In this document: in pieces, positions 33,132 to 42,969 of the stretch | Position numbering within the stretch: position 1 is the first letter of the stretch | Layout of the letters: each line of letters opens with the position of its first letter | Assembly: GCF_002114285.1 (NCBI RefSeq) | Contig: NZ_NEDJ01000006.1 | Coordinates: 1-64,000 of the forward strand | Reading direction: 5' to 3' | Length of the DNA: 64,000 bases | Origin: Halorubrum ezzemoulense DSM 17463 | Lineage (GTDB): Archaea > Halobacteriota > Halobacteria > Halobacteriales > Haloferacaceae | Notes under the pieces: model-generated | The model's input: only the letters and a program-made list of their open reading frames with translations | What the model was told of the DNA's origin: nothing | Database searches by the model: none | Translations under genes and position numbers: made by a program

Positions 33132-33401
33132 TCAGGCGCCCGCTTCCGAGAGGGCGGCCTCGATGTCCTCGCGCTGCGTGACGCCGACGAAGCGGTCGAC
33201 GACGCCGTCGTCGTTCTCGACGATGAGCGTCGGGAGCGAGCGGACCTGGTACTGGTTCGCGACGTCCTGCTCCTCGTCGACGTCGACCTTCTGGAGCTCG
33301 AACGCGTCGCCGAGGTCTTCCTGGATCTCCTCCAGGATGGGGTCTTGGGTCTTACACGGGCCGCACCACTCGGCGTGGAAATCCAGCAGTCGAACGGTCA
33401 T
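33132..33401 (-). CDS. trxA: Thioredoxin
   Basis: 89-residue thioredoxin with the active site WCGPC at about 12-16, cis-Pro in RSLPTLIV, and an acidic surface. It accepts electrons from the reductase encoded at 17171-18241, or another one, to reduce protein disulfides. ATG 33401 is preferred to an ATG 12 bases upstream, giving a TATA-like CCTTATGC about 30 bases upstream. It is slightly shorter than E. coli Trx at the N-terminus. Confidence 0.94.
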   Translation of the reverse strand: MTVRLLDFHAEWCGPCKTQDPILEEIQEDLGDAFELQKVDVDEEQDVANQYQVRSLPTLIVENDDGVVDRFVGVTQREDIEAALSEAGA

Positions 33402-33559
33402 AGTCGCGGTCAACTACCGCCGGGCCGCGCATAAGGGTTTCCCACTTGTGCGTGCGCGCGCTCGGCGGCGGCTCGACCGGGCGACCGCGCGACGGTGGCG
33501 CGAACACGGTCCGAACGACGAACGAAACGTTTAGGACGCGTCGCCGTCCAGAAGCGGAC

Positions 33560-33721
33560 ATGAGTGGTTCCAACTCTGGCGGGCTGATGTCCAGTGCGGG
33601 ACTGGTCCGCTACTTCGAGAACGAGGACCGGAACGCCATCGCGATCGACCCCAAGACGGTCCTCGCGTTCTGCGTCCTCTTCGGCGTGTTCGTCCAGATC
33701 CTCTCGCTGACGGTCGCGTAA
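33560..33721 (+). CDS. secG: Preprotein translocase subunit Sec61 beta (SecG)
   Basis: 53-residue tail-anchored protein. A Gly/Ser-rich start ([10 protein letters not shown]) is followed by [11 protein letters not shown], the family motif, then one hydrophobic helix (about 33-52). It is the accessory beta subunit of the SecYE protein-conducting channel in the cytoplasmic membrane. ATG at 33560. It is divergent from thioredoxin. Confidence 0.96.
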   Translation: MSGSNSGGLMSSAGLVRYFENEDRNAIAIDPKTVLAFCVLFGVFVQILSLTVA

Positions 33722-33815
33722 CGACCCCGCCGTTCCCGTTCTGCCGACGCACCGATCCCGAGTCGACCGGTCGCGTAGCGCGCCCTTTTTCCACGCGCCC
33801 GCCCCACCGATACGT

Positions 33816-34409
33816 ATGAAAGCAGGCGTCATCGCCGTCCAGGGCGACGTGGCCGAACACGCCGCCGCCGTCCGCAACGCCGCGGCCGCCCACGACGAGT
33901 CCGCGGAGGTCGTCGAGATCCGAGAGTCGGGGGTCGTGCCCGACTGCGACGTCCTCCTGATGCCGGGCGGGGAGTCGACGACCATCTCGCGGCTGATCCA
34001 CCGCGAGGGGATCGCCGCGGAGATACGGGACCACGCCGCGGCCGGGAAGCCGATCCTCGCCACCTGCGCCGGACTGATCGTCTGCTCGACCGACGCGAAG
34101 GACGACCGGGTCGAGCCGCTGGGGCTGGTCGACGTCTCCGTCGACCGCAACGCGTTCGGCCGGCAGAAGGACTCCTTCGAGGCGAAGGTCCCGGTGACCG
34201 GCCTCGACGACCCCTTCCACGCCGTGTTCATCCGCGCGCCGGCCATCGACGACGTGGGCGACGGCGTCGAGACGCTCGCGACCGTCGACGGGCGCCCGGT
34301 CGCGGTGCGCGACGGGCCGGTCGTGGCCACCGCGTTCCACCCGGAGCTCACCGACGACCCGCGGATCCACGACCTCGCCTTCTTCCCCGAGCGGGAGGTG
34401 GTCGCGTGA
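33816..34409 (+). CDS. pdxT: Pyridoxal 5'-phosphate synthase glutaminase subunit
   Basis: 197-residue class I glutaminase that passes ammonia to PdxS in the ribose-5-phosphate-dependent route to PLP. It has GGESTTISRL at about 51-60, nucleophile Cys84 in LATCAGL, and the His/Glu pair in FHPELTDD near 180. PdxS is not in the window. TATA-like CCTTTTTCC lies about 30 bases upstream. The TGA overlaps the hisE GTG. Confidence 0.96.
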   Translation: MKAGVIAVQGDVAEHAAAVRNAAAAHDESAEVVEIRESGVVPDCDVLLMPGGESTTISRLIHREGIAAEIRDHAAAGKPILATCAGLIVCSTDAKDDRVEPLGLVDVSVDRNAFGRQKDSFEAKVPVTGLDDPFHAVFIRAPAIDDVGDGVETLATVDGRPVAVRDGPVVATAFHPELTDDPRIHDLAFFPEREVVA

Positions 34410-34732
34410 GCGATCCGGCCGAGGGCGAATCGAGCGCGGACGAGCCCCCCGAGGCCGTCCTCGACGAGCTGTTCGCCACCATCGAGTCGCGCAAGGAGGA
34501 GCTCCCGGAGGGGTCGTACACCGCGTCCCTGTTCACCCACGAGAAGGGAGAGAACGCGGTCTTAGAGAAGGTCGGCGAGGAGACGACTGAGGCCATCCTC
34601 GCGGCGAAGGACGACGACCGCGAGGAGCTCACCGCGGAGAGCGCCGACCTCGTCTACCACCTGCTCGTGTTGTTCGCGATGAAGGACCTCGGCGTCGACG
34701 ACTTACGCGCTGAGCTCCGCGAGCGGTTCTGA
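34406..34732 (+). CDS. hisE: Phosphoribosyl-ATP diphosphatase
   Basis: 108-residue MazG-like all-alpha enzyme for the second step of histidine synthesis (phosphoribosyl-ATP to phosphoribosyl-AMP). The conserved acidic stretch EKVGEETTEAIL and DDREELTAESADLVYHLLVL carry the metal ligands. The GTG start is coupled to pdxT by a four-base overlap. It is a stand-alone HisE, not fused to HisI. The pairing with PLP synthesis may be operonic convenience, or may reflect that both are glutamine-consuming or PLP-dependent routes. Confidence 0.95.
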   Translation: MSDPAEGESSADEPPEAVLDELFATIESRKEELPEGSYTASLFTHEKGENAVLEKVGEETTEAILAAKDDDREELTAESADLVYHLLVLFAMKDLGVDDLRAELRERF

Positions 34733-34752
34733 GTCCCCGCGGTGGTCGACGC

Positions 34753-35148
34753 CTACCGCTCCCGTTCGAGTTCGCGGTCGATCTCGTCGACCTCCTCGGT
34801 CTCCAACTCCTCGCCGATGCGCCGCTCGAACTCCGCCTCGCTGATCTGTCCCTCGACGTACTGCTTCCGGAGGCGGTCCTGGCGGCTGCTCCCGGCGTCG
34901 ACCGAGGTCGACGAGGCGGACTCCGAGCCGATCGAGTCGAGCGACGGCGAGCCGCCCTCGCCGAGCAGCCACGAGCCGGCCTTGTAGGCGACGTAAACGA
35001 GCCCCGCCAGCACCGCGAGCGAGACGACCCCGGAGACGATCGTCCAGACGAGGCTCACGAGCGCGGAGACCACGCTGACGACGATACCGACCCCGATCAA
35101 CACCGCGATCGCGATCGCCGCGCAGTAGAGGGCCTGCTTCCCGTCCAT
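34753..35148 (-). CDS. Membrane protein with C-terminal SHOCT domain
   Basis: 131-residue protein with two adjacent hydrophobic helices (about 5-30 and 33-57), an acidic Ser-rich linker, and a SHOCT-like tail RLRKQYVEGQISEAEFERRI near 94-113. SHOCT domains are small helical hairpins often found at the ends of membrane proteins. Function is unknown. Start ATG 35148, with GGTATTTGC about 28 bases upstream. It is convergent with hisE. Confidence 0.88.
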   Translation of the reverse strand: MDGKQALYCAAIAIAVLIGVGIVVSVVSALVSLVWTIVSGVVSLAVLAGLVYVAYKAGSWLLGEGGSPSLDSIGSESASSTSVDAGSSRQDRLRKQYVEGQISEAEFERRIGEELETEEVDEIDRELERER

Positions 35149-35264
35149 ACCCCGGAATCGGGCTGCCGGCCGCAAATACCTTCTCCCGGAGACGGCGTCG
35201 CGCGGTTCGGTCCGTGCCCCCGGACTTTTGTCCGTGGCGCCGAACGTCAGACGGTGAGACCGCC

Positions 35265-36227
35265 GTGTGCGACGCCGCCCCGCCCGGATCCGACGCGCGG
35301 ACGGAAGCGACCCGCAGAGCGATGCTTCGGCGGAGCGGGGCGCTCGCGGGCGGTGCGGTCGCGGCGACGGGGTCGGCCGCCCTCGCCGGTTGCGCCGGGC
35401 GCGGGAGCGGCGATGCCGGCGGAAACGACGGCTACGCCGCGGGGGCCGGCGCGGCCGCCGGTAGGGGGGACCCTCCGCTCGTCGCGCACCGCGGCTTCGC
35501 GGCCGAACACCCGGAGAACACGGTCGCGGCTATCGAGGCGGCGACGGCCGTCGTCGACCGGGTCGAGCTCGACGTGCGCCGCTGCGGCACGGGCGAGCTC
35601 GTCGCCTTCCACGACGCGACGCTGGGGCGGGTGACGGACGCGACCGGTCGCGTCGGCCGGACCCCGGCGGGGCGGCTCGCCGAGCTCTCCGTCGAGGGGT
35701 CGGGGGAACCGGTGCCGACGATCGCCGCGGCGCTCGACGCCGTGCCGTCGGACGCGTGGGTCCTGCTCGACCTGAAGGAGCGCGGCGTGGCGGCCGACGC
35801 GGTCGCGGCCGGCGCGGAACGCGACCACGGGCTCGCCGTCGCCGCCGACGACCCCGCGGCCATCGAGGCCGCGAACGCGGCCGACCCGACGGTCCCGACC
35901 GTCTACGGGGCCCGGGAGTCGGTCCCGGCGCGGCCGCTCAGGCCGCTGATCCCGGGGAGCCGAGCGGGGGTCGGACTGCCGAGGTGGGCGTATCCGCCGC
36001 AGGACGTGGCGGGGATCGTCGAGACGGCGACGGAACTGGGCTGTGCGGCGGTGTCGCCGCGGTACGAGCTGTGCCTCCGGACGGATATCGTCTCGCGGGC
36101 CGCGACCGCCGGGCTGCGGGTGCTGCCGTGGACGGTCGCCTCGGCCCGGGAGTACGGCGCGGTGGCGTCGGTCGACGGCGTCGGTGCCGTCGTCTCGGAC
36201 GTCTCGCTGGGACGCCGGGAGCCGTGA
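35265..36227 (+). CDS. Glycerophosphodiester phosphodiesterase-like Tat lipoprotein
   Basis: About 320 residues. GDPD family TIM barrel: VAHRGFAAEHPENTVAA carries the catalytic His-Arg and Glu-Asn, followed by ELDVRR and AFHDATLGRVTDATG with the metal-binding acid and second His. It would release alcohols from glycerophosphodiesters outside the cell. A Tat-type LRRSGAL and lipobox LAGC near residue 44 (counting from GTG 35265) mark an anchored lipoprotein. Alternative starts are GTG 35214 and ATG 35322. The GDPD motif may be partly degenerate at the C-terminus. Confidence 0.86.
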   Translation: MCDAAPPGSDARTEATRRAMLRRSGALAGGAVAATGSAALAGCAGRGSGDAGGNDGYAAGAGAAAGRGDPPLVAHRGFAAEHPENTVAAIEAATAVVDRVELDVRRCGTGELVAFHDATLGRVTDATGRVGRTPAGRLAELSVEGSGEPVPTIAAALDAVPSDAWVLLDLKERGVAADAVAAGAERDHGLAVAADDPAAIEAANAADPTVPTVYGARESVPARPLRPLIPGSRAGVGLPRWAYPPQDVAGIVETATELGCAAVSPRYELCLRTDIVSRAATAGLRVLPWTVASAREYGAVASVDGVGAVVSDVSLGRREP

Positions 36228-36296
36228 CAACCGAGACGAACGAGCGGTTCGCGGGCGGCAGAAGTGTTATTCGTGCGGCTCACGTCGCCCGAGGAA

Positions 36297-38585
36297 ATGG
36301 ATCGGGACGCCGACGCCGGCGACGGTGCGAGGGGGAGCGGGCCAGACGAAGCGCCCGCAAGTCGCGTCGACCGCCGGACCGTCCTCGGCGCGCTCGCGGG
36401 CGCCGGGAGCGCCGCGGTCGCGGGCTGTTCCGGCCCTGAGCCGGACGACGCGTCGACGACCGATCTCGACGCGGACCGGCTCGACGAACTCGCGGCGCGG
36501 TTCGCGCCGACGCTGTACTTCGACAGCGCCGAGCCGTGGTACCCGACCGACCCGCGACCGTACGCGAGCGAGGCAGACGGCGAGACGGTCGTCGACGGCT
36601 TCGCCGCGTTCGACGGCTACCACGAGCGGTACGACGAGGCGGGCGAGCCGCCGAACCCGACCGTCTTCTACAACGGGATGCGCTACGAGGACTCCCCGCT
36701 GGCGGTCGTCCAGTTCTGGCTCTACTCCGCGTTCGACCAGTTCACCGCGAACTTCCACTGGCACGACTGGGAGGTGCTCCACGTCTTCGTCGACCTCAAC
36801 TCGGGCGACCCGCAGTTGTACGTCGCCAGCTCGCACTCGCGGAGCGTGCCCAACAACGAGTTCCTCGACCCCGACCCCGAGGTCGTCCCGCGGATCCTCC
36901 CCGAACTCGGCTCGCACTCCAGCACGCTCTCGATCAACGAGATCCCGGACGGCTTCCGGCGCGTCGGCGAGGAGGGCCTGCTCGCCGACATCACCAACAC
37001 GACGATCGACACGGTCGAGGACCTGCTCGGGATTCCGATCGCCTACGGTCTGCCCCGCGACGAGGGGGCCCGACTGCCGTTCGTCGTCCCCGAGTACGAA
37101 GGGGAGCCGATCTACGACCACCCTGACCTCCCGTCGGTCTCGGAGTCCTCGCTGGTCGACGGCGCGCTGACGGTCCGGTCGCTCGACGCGCTGCGCTCGC
37201 CGCCGACCGACCTGCCGCTCCGGGAGACGGGGATCGCCTTCCGACACGGCGAGCGCCCCGACGACGGCGACGACGCCGCGCTCGCCGCCGAGGCCGCCGA
37301 GTCCGTCGTCGAGTACGAGCTGGTGGAGAGCGCCGAGCTGGAGGACATCGACGCGTTCACCGGCCCGCAGCTCAGCTTCGAGTTCGCCGTGCCCGAGACC
37401 GTCGAGGACGCGGTCGCGAGCCACATCACGACCACCGGCGTCCCGTGGGAGCAGCCGCGCTACGAGAACCCCGCGCTCGACGTCACTGCGGGGAACCACC
37501 GGTCCGAGATGGCGGACCGGTACGACGCGATCGCCGACGACCCGTCGTTCGGCGACGAGGCCGCCGGGGGGCTCGACGCCGTCGTCGCGCGCGTCACGCG
37601 GGCGACCGAGAGCGACGAGGCGCCCGACGGCGAGGGGTTGACCACGACCGAGTCGAGCGTCGAGTCGTTCGCGCTGATCGAGAGCGACCCGGAAGCGGTG
37701 CCGACGTTCGCCGGCGGCGTCGCGGTCGCGAACGGCGTCCCCGAGGGCGATCACCGCTTCACGGTCAACGGCGCCGGGCGGGCGCCCCACAGCGAGCGGC
37801 TGACCGTCGCGGCCGACGAGGCCGTGACGACCGCCGGCGTCGACGGCGAGATTCCGCTCGTCGCCCGCGAGAACGCGCGGAAGGTCGAGCTGTCGGACGC
37901 GGAGAGCGAGGTCGACCTGACCCGGACCGCGATCGAGGACGACTTCGCCGGGCGGATCTACGACTCCGCGATCGAGGGGAGCGACGCCGCCTACGTCCAC
38001 GCCGGCGGCGCGTACACGACGGAGGTCCGCGACGCCGACGACGAGGTCGGCGCGTACCGCGTCAACCCGGACCGGCCGGGGGCGGGAGACGACGGCGACG
38101 AGGGAGACGGTCCGGGCGCCGGCGACGACGCGATCCGGATCGAGCGCCCGGAGACCGGGGCGGCCCCGCTCGCGGGCTACGTCGCCGACGTGGCCGAGGA
38201 GACGCGCGCGGCGGTCGCGGCCGCGGCGGCCGAGAGCGACGGCGGGGACGGAGACGGCGGCGCGGGCGGCGGGAGCGGCGGCGGAAACGACAGCGGCGGG
38301 AGCGGCGGCGGTTCGGGGGGCCCGTCGAACGCGGTCAACGGGCTCGAACGCGCCCTCGCGGCCGCGGTCGACGCCGCGGAGCGGGCCGAGGAGCGCGCCC
38401 GCGAGGGCGACGCCGAGGGGACGGAGCGTCAACTGGCGAACGTGCTCGACCGGATCGCCCGGATCGAGGAGCGGCTCGCGGCCGCGCGGGAGGGGCTCCC
38501 GCCCGGGCTCGCGAACGCGACCGGAAAGCGGGTCGAGCAGGCGACGAAGCGGGTCGAGCAGGCGAGGAACGCCGAGAAGCTGTAG
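36297..38585 (+). CDS. Large Tat lipoprotein with an NPP1/Vps62-like domain and C-terminal coiled coil
   Basis: 762-residue secreted protein. The Tat motif is DRRTVLGALAG at 25-35 and the lipobox Cys is 44. The N-terminal half resembles the Vps62/NPP1 superfamily: ARFAPTLYFDSAEPWYP near 66, then FHWHDWEVLHVFVD, with HWHDWE at 154-159. This is close to the NPP1 motif GHRHDWE, whose His, Asp and Glu bind metal. Beyond about 330 the sequence is unfamiliar. At about 650-690 there is a Gly/Ser-rich low-complexity linker, then about 80 residues of predicted helix rich in Ala/Glu/Arg. Function unknown. Confidence 0.85.
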   Translation: MDRDADAGDGARGSGPDEAPASRVDRRTVLGALAGAGSAAVAGCSGPEPDDASTTDLDADRLDELAARFAPTLYFDSAEPWYPTDPRPYASEADGETVVDGFAAFDGYHERYDEAGEPPNPTVFYNGMRYEDSPLAVVQFWLYSAFDQFTANFHWHDWEVLHVFVDLNSGDPQLYVASSHSRSVPNNEFLDPDPEVVPRILPELGSHSSTLSINEIPDGFRRVGEEGLLADITNTTIDTVEDLLGIPIAYGLPRDEGARLPFVVPEYEGEPIYDHPDLPSVSESSLVDGALTVRSLDALRSPPTDLPLRETGIAFRHGERPDDGDDAALAAEAAESVVEYELVESAELEDIDAFTGPQLSFEFAVPETVEDAVASHITTTGVPWEQPRYENPALDVTAGNHRSEMADRYDAIADDPSFGDEAAGGLDAVVARVTRATESDEAPDGEGLTTTESSVESFALIESDPEAVPTFAGGVAVANGVPEGDHRFTVNGAGRAPHSERLTVAADEAVTTAGVDGEIPLVARENARKVELSDAESEVDLTRTAIEDDFAGRIYDSAIEGSDAAYVHAGGAYTTEVRDADDEVGAYRVNPDRPGAGDDGDEGDGPGAGDDAIRIERPETGAAPLAGYVADVAEETRAAVAAAAAESDGGDGDGGAGGGSGGGNDSGGSGGGSGGPSNAVNGLERALAAAVDAAERAEERAREGDAEGTERQLANVLDRIARIEERLAAAREGLPPGLANATGKRVEQATKRVEQARNAEKL

Positions 38586-38702
38586 GCCGCCAGCGCGCCG
38601 GCGCTCGCGCGGGCGCGCGCAACGGCCGCGTCGCCCCGTGTCACGGCGCACCACTGGATGGAAAGCTATACGACGCAGAACCGACCACGAGTATATAAGC
38701 AG

Positions 38703-41375
38703 ATGTCTCAGGAGAGATACGACCACGCGGCGGTCGAAGAACGGTGGCAGGAGGCGTGGGACGACGCCGACGTGTACCACGTCCCGGACGAGGCCTCGGA
38801 CCCGACGTACGTCCTCGGGATGTACCCGTACCCGTCCGGGAAGCTCCACATGGGTCACGTCCGCAACTACACGATCACGGACGCGTACGCCCGGTACCGG
38901 CAGATGCGCGGCGACGACGTGCTCCACCCGATGGGGTGGGACGCGTTCGGACTGCCCGCCGAGAACGCCGCCAAGGAGCGTGACACCAACCCCCGCGACT
39001 GGACGTTCGACTGCATCGACACGATGAAGGGGCAGATGAAGTCGATGGGGTTCGGCTACGACTGGGACCGCGAGGTCACCACGTGTACCCCCGACTACTA
39101 CCGGTGGAACCAGTGGCTGTTCCGCCGCTTCCACGAGGCCGGACTCGTCGAGCGCCGCGACGCGGAGGTGAACTGGTGTCCCTCCTGCGAGACCGTCCTC
39201 GCCGACGAGCAGGTCGAGGGCGACGCGGAGCTGTGCTGGCGCTGCGACACCCCCGTCGAGACCCGCGAGCTCGACCAGTGGTTCCTGAAGATAACCGAGT
39301 ACGCCGACGAGCTGCTGGACGCCATCGACGACCTAGAGGGGTGGCCGAACTCGGTCCGGCAGATGCAGCGCAACTGGATCGGCCGACAGCACGGCAGCGA
39401 GGTCGACTTCTCGATCGACGGGTACGGGGACGTGACGGCGTTCACGACCCGGATCGACACGATATACGGCGCGACCTTCTTCGCGATCGCCCCCGATCAC
39501 CCGATCGCCGAGGAGCTGGCCGAGGAGGACGACGAGATCCACGAGTTCGTCCACCACGAGGCCGACCCCGACGGCGACGAGCCGAACGGGGTCGAGACCG
39601 GACTGACCGCGACCAATCCCGCCACCGGCGAGGAGATCCCGGTGTACGTCGCCGACTTCGTCCTCTCGGACGTGGGGACGGGCGCGCTGATGGCCGTGCC
39701 CGCCCACGACGAGCGCGACCACGCGTTCGCGACGGAGAAGGGCGTCGAGATCCGACCCGTGATCGCGCCGGAGTCCGACGACCCCGACGGCGAAGCGGTC
39801 CCGGACGCACCGGACGTGGAGGAGGCCGCATTCACGGAGGACGGCGTCCTAATCGGCTCCGGCAAGTACACCGGACTGGACAGCGAGACCGCGCGCGAGC
39901 GGATCACGGACGATATCAGGAGCGCCGAGCCGGCCACGCAGTACCAGCTGCGCGACTGGGGCATCTCCCGGCAGCGCTACTGGGGGACGCCGATCCCGAT
40001 GGTCCACTGCGACGACTGCGGCGCGGTCCCGGTGCCCGACGAGGACCTGCCCGTCGAGCTGCCCGAGTTCATCAACACCACCGGGAACCCGCTCGACGCC
40101 GCCGACGAGTGGCAGGAGACGACCTGTCCGGAGTGCGGCGGGCCGGCGACCCGCGAGACCGACACGATGGACACGTTCGTCGACTCCTCGTGGTACTTCC
40201 TTCGGTACGTCTCGCCGGACCTGGCGGACGCCCCGTTCGACCTCGGCCGCGCGAACGACTGGATGCCGGTCGACCAGTACGTGGGCGGCATCGAACACGC
40301 CGTGATGCACCTGCTGTACTCGCGGTTCTTCACCAAGGTGTTGGCCGACGAGGAGGACCTCGACCACCGCGAGCCGTTCACCAACCTGCTGGCACAGGGG
40401 ATGGTCCAGCTGGAGGGCGAGAAGATGTCCAAGTCGAAGGGGAACGTCGTCTCGCCGCAGCGGATCGTCGACGAGTACGGCGCCGACACCGCGCGGCTGT
40501 TCATGATGGAGGCCGCCCAGCCCGAGCGCGACTTCGACTGGTCCGAGGAGGGCGTCCGGTCCACCCACCGGTTCCTGACCCGGCTCAGCGACCTCGTCGA
40601 GGCGCACGCCGCGGGCGACGTGGCGACGGCCGACCCCGACGCCGACCGCGATGAAATCGACGACTACGTCGCCGACGAGACCGACGCCGCGGTCGCCATC
40701 GCCGGCGCGGAGTACGACGACCTGACGTTCAACGTGGCGCTGCGGGAGGCGCAGGACCTCGTGGGGACGCTCCGGAGCTACCGCGAGCACGCCGACCCGC
40801 ACCCCGCCGTCTTCGAGCGCGGCGTCGACGTCGCGGTCCGCCTGCTCGCCCCCGTCGCGCCCCACCTCGCCGAGGAGCTGTGGGAGTCGCTCGGCCGCGG
40901 CGGGTTCGTCGCGGAGGCCGACTGGCCGACCGCGAGCGTCGACCGCGAGACGGTCGAACGCCGGCGCCGGCTGGTCGAGAACACCCGCGAGGACGTGCGC
41001 GACATCGTCGAGGTCGCCGGGATCGACGACCCCGAGCGGATCGACGTGGTCGTCGCGCCCGACTGGAAGTACGACGCGCTGGAGATCGCGATCGACAGCG
41101 ACGCCGACAACCTGATCTCCGAGCTGATGGCCGAGAGCCACATCCGCGAGCGGGGCGACGACGCCGCCTCGTACGGGCAGGACCTCCAGGCGAACCGCGA
41201 GGCGCTCCGTGAGACGCTCGACGGCGACGCCGAACACGACGCCCTGCGAGCGGCCGCGTGGCTGATCGAGCGCGAGTTCGACGCCCCGGTCCGCGTCGAG
41301 CGCGCCGCGGACGCCGAGGAGGCCGTCGTCAGCAAGGCGGAGCCGGGCCGACCCGCGATCGACATCGTCGAGTAG
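38703..41375 (+). CDS. leuS: Leucyl-tRNA synthetase, bacterial type
   Basis: Charges tRNA-Leu with leucine. The 890-residue class Ia synthetase has HIGH-equivalent HMGH near residues 49-52 (PYPSGKLHMGHVRNY), the KMSKS loop at about 573-577, a zinc-type CPSC...CWRC segment near 160-185, and a CP1 editing insert around 240-450. The sequence pattern is that of bacterial LeuRS, a replacement known in haloarchaea. Start at ATG 38703. A TATA-like TATATAAG lies only about 5 bases upstream, too near to be the box; another, GCTATACG, lies about 35-40 bases upstream. Confidence 0.96.
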   Translation: MSQERYDHAAVEERWQEAWDDADVYHVPDEASDPTYVLGMYPYPSGKLHMGHVRNYTITDAYARYRQMRGDDVLHPMGWDAFGLPAENAAKERDTNPRDWTFDCIDTMKGQMKSMGFGYDWDREVTTCTPDYYRWNQWLFRRFHEAGLVERRDAEVNWCPSCETVLADEQVEGDAELCWRCDTPVETRELDQWFLKITEYADELLDAIDDLEGWPNSVRQMQRNWIGRQHGSEVDFSIDGYGDVTAFTTRIDTIYGATFFAIAPDHPIAEELAEEDDEIHEFVHHEADPDGDEPNGVETGLTATNPATGEEIPVYVADFVLSDVGTGALMAVPAHDERDHAFATEKGVEIRPVIAPESDDPDGEAVPDAPDVEEAAFTEDGVLIGSGKYTGLDSETARERITDDIRSAEPATQYQLRDWGISRQRYWGTPIPMVHCDDCGAVPVPDEDLPVELPEFINTTGNPLDAADEWQETTCPECGGPATRETDTMDTFVDSSWYFLRYVSPDLADAPFDLGRANDWMPVDQYVGGIEHAVMHLLYSRFFTKVLADEEDLDHREPFTNLLAQGMVQLEGEKMSKSKGNVVSPQRIVDEYGADTARLFMMEAAQPERDFDWSEEGVRSTHRFLTRLSDLVEAHAAGDVATADPDADRDEIDDYVADETDAAVAIAGAEYDDLTFNVALREAQDLVGTLRSYREHADPHPAVFERGVDVAVRLLAPVAPHLAEELWESLGRGGFVAEADWPTASVDRETVERRRRLVENTREDVRDIVEVAGIDDPERIDVVVAPDWKYDALEIAIDSDADNLISELMAESHIRERGDDAASYGQDLQANREALRETLDGDAEHDALRAAAWLIEREFDAPVRVERAADAEEAVVSKAEPGRPAIDIVE

Positions 41376-41445
41376 GTCACCCGACCGTTTCGCGGCCCTC
41401 GCCGGACCCCGGAAACGCTTAGTCGCCGGCGCGGCGCCCTCGTGT

Positions 41446-42858
41446 ATGGACGACCCGTACGCTCCCGCGCGCGACGCCCTCGCGGGCGAGGGACTCGGCG
41501 CCGACGACGGAGAGGACGCCGACCCCGCGGTGCTCGCCGCGCGACTCGACGAGGACGATCCGCTCGCGTCGTTCGCGGACCGCTACCGGGTCCCTGACGG
41601 TGTTCTCTATATGGACGGGAACTCGCTCGGCCCCGCGAGCGACGCCGCCCTCGCGAGCCTCGACCGCGTGGTCGACGAGTGGCGCGAGCTGCTCATCTCC
41701 GGGTGGACCGACGCCGACCCGCCGTGGTTCGATGTCGGCGAACGACTCGGCGACGCGCTCGCGCCGCTGGTGGGCGCGGAGCCGAGCGAGGTGGTCGTCG
41801 GCAACTCGATCACGGTGAACATCCACACCCTGATCGGCACGTTCCTCGACGAGCTGCTGGCCGGGAACGGGCCCGAACGCGAGGACGTCGCGGCCGCGGA
41901 CGGAGAGTGGGCGCCGGACGGCGACCCGGACGCCGACCCCGCGGTCCTCGTCAACGAGCTCGACTTCCCCTCCGACCACTACGCGCTCCGGGCGCAGCTC
42001 CGGCAGCGGGGGATCGACCCGGACGAGAAGCTCCGGGTCGTTCCGAGCCGCGACGGGCGGACGATCGATCCCCGGGACATCGAGGCGGCGCTGGCGGCGC
42101 ACGACGACGTGGGGATCGTGTTCATGCCGACCGCGCTGTACCGCTCGGGCCAGCTGTTCGACGTCGAGCGGATCGCGACGGCGGCCCACGAGGCGGGCGC
42201 GTACGCCGGCTTCGACGCCGCCCACTCCGCGGGCGCCGTCCCCCACGCGTTCGGCGACGCCGGCGTCGACTTCGCGGTGTGGTGTACGTACAAGTACCTC
42301 AACGCCGGACCGGGGTCGATCGGCGCGCTGTTCGTCGCCGAGCGCCACCACGGGCTCGACCCCGCGCTGGCCGGGTGGTGGGGCCACGAGAAGGCGCCGC
42401 AGTTCGAGATGAACATGACCTTCACCGCGGCCGACTCCGCCGGCGCGTGGCAGATCGGCACGCCGCCGCTGCTTTCGGCCGCGCCGCTTGAAGGGTCGGT
42501 CGAACTCCTGCGCGAGGCCGGGATCGACCGCCTGCGGGCGAAGTCGCTCGCGCTCACCGACTTCCTCATCGCCCTCGTCGACGACCGGCTCCCGGGGGTC
42601 TCGGTGGGAACGCCCCGCGAACACGCCGCGCGCGGCGGTCACGTCGCCCTCGAACACCCCGAGGCCGAGCGGCTGAGCGAGGCGCTCAACGACCGGGGCG
42701 CGGTCGTCGACTTCCGACCGCCGAACGTGGTGCGGGTCTGCCCCGCGGCCCCCTACACCTCCTTTGCCGACGTGCTGGAGGTCGTCGACGAGATCGAGGC
42801 GATCCTCGACTCGGGGGCCCACGAGGCGTACGCGACGGGCGAGGGCGGCGTAACGTAG
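41446..42858 (+). CDS. kynU: Kynureninase
   Basis: 470-residue PLP enzyme of the aminotransferase V fold that cleaves kynurenine or 3-hydroxykynurenine to anthranilate or 3-hydroxyanthranilate and alanine. The lysine that binds PLP is in TYKYLNAGPG near 283, and FDAAHSAGAVPH precedes it. An acidic insert of about 30 residues near 140-170 is haloarchaeal in style. No tryptophan 2,3-dioxygenase or formamidase gene lies nearby. Related PLP hydrolases are the main alternative. Confidence 0.9.
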   Translation: MDDPYAPARDALAGEGLGADDGEDADPAVLAARLDEDDPLASFADRYRVPDGVLYMDGNSLGPASDAALASLDRVVDEWRELLISGWTDADPPWFDVGERLGDALAPLVGAEPSEVVVGNSITVNIHTLIGTFLDELLAGNGPEREDVAAADGEWAPDGDPDADPAVLVNELDFPSDHYALRAQLRQRGIDPDEKLRVVPSRDGRTIDPRDIEAALAAHDDVGIVFMPTALYRSGQLFDVERIATAAHEAGAYAGFDAAHSAGAVPHAFGDAGVDFAVWCTYKYLNAGPGSIGALFVAERHHGLDPALAGWWGHEKAPQFEMNMTFTAADSAGAWQIGTPPLLSAAPLEGSVELLREAGIDRLRAKSLALTDFLIALVDDRLPGVSVGTPREHAARGGHVALEHPEAERLSEALNDRGAVVDFRPPNVVRVCPAAPYTSFADVLEVVDEIEAILDSGAHEAYATGEGGVT

Positions 42859-42969
42859 CGGGCGCGGCGCCGTGAGGGGCCGCGAGCGGGGTCGACGGGC
42901 GGTCTGTTCCCCGCGTTGACATCCGCAGTATTATTACTCTCAGTAACGTAAAGAGAAAAGAGCGAGATC

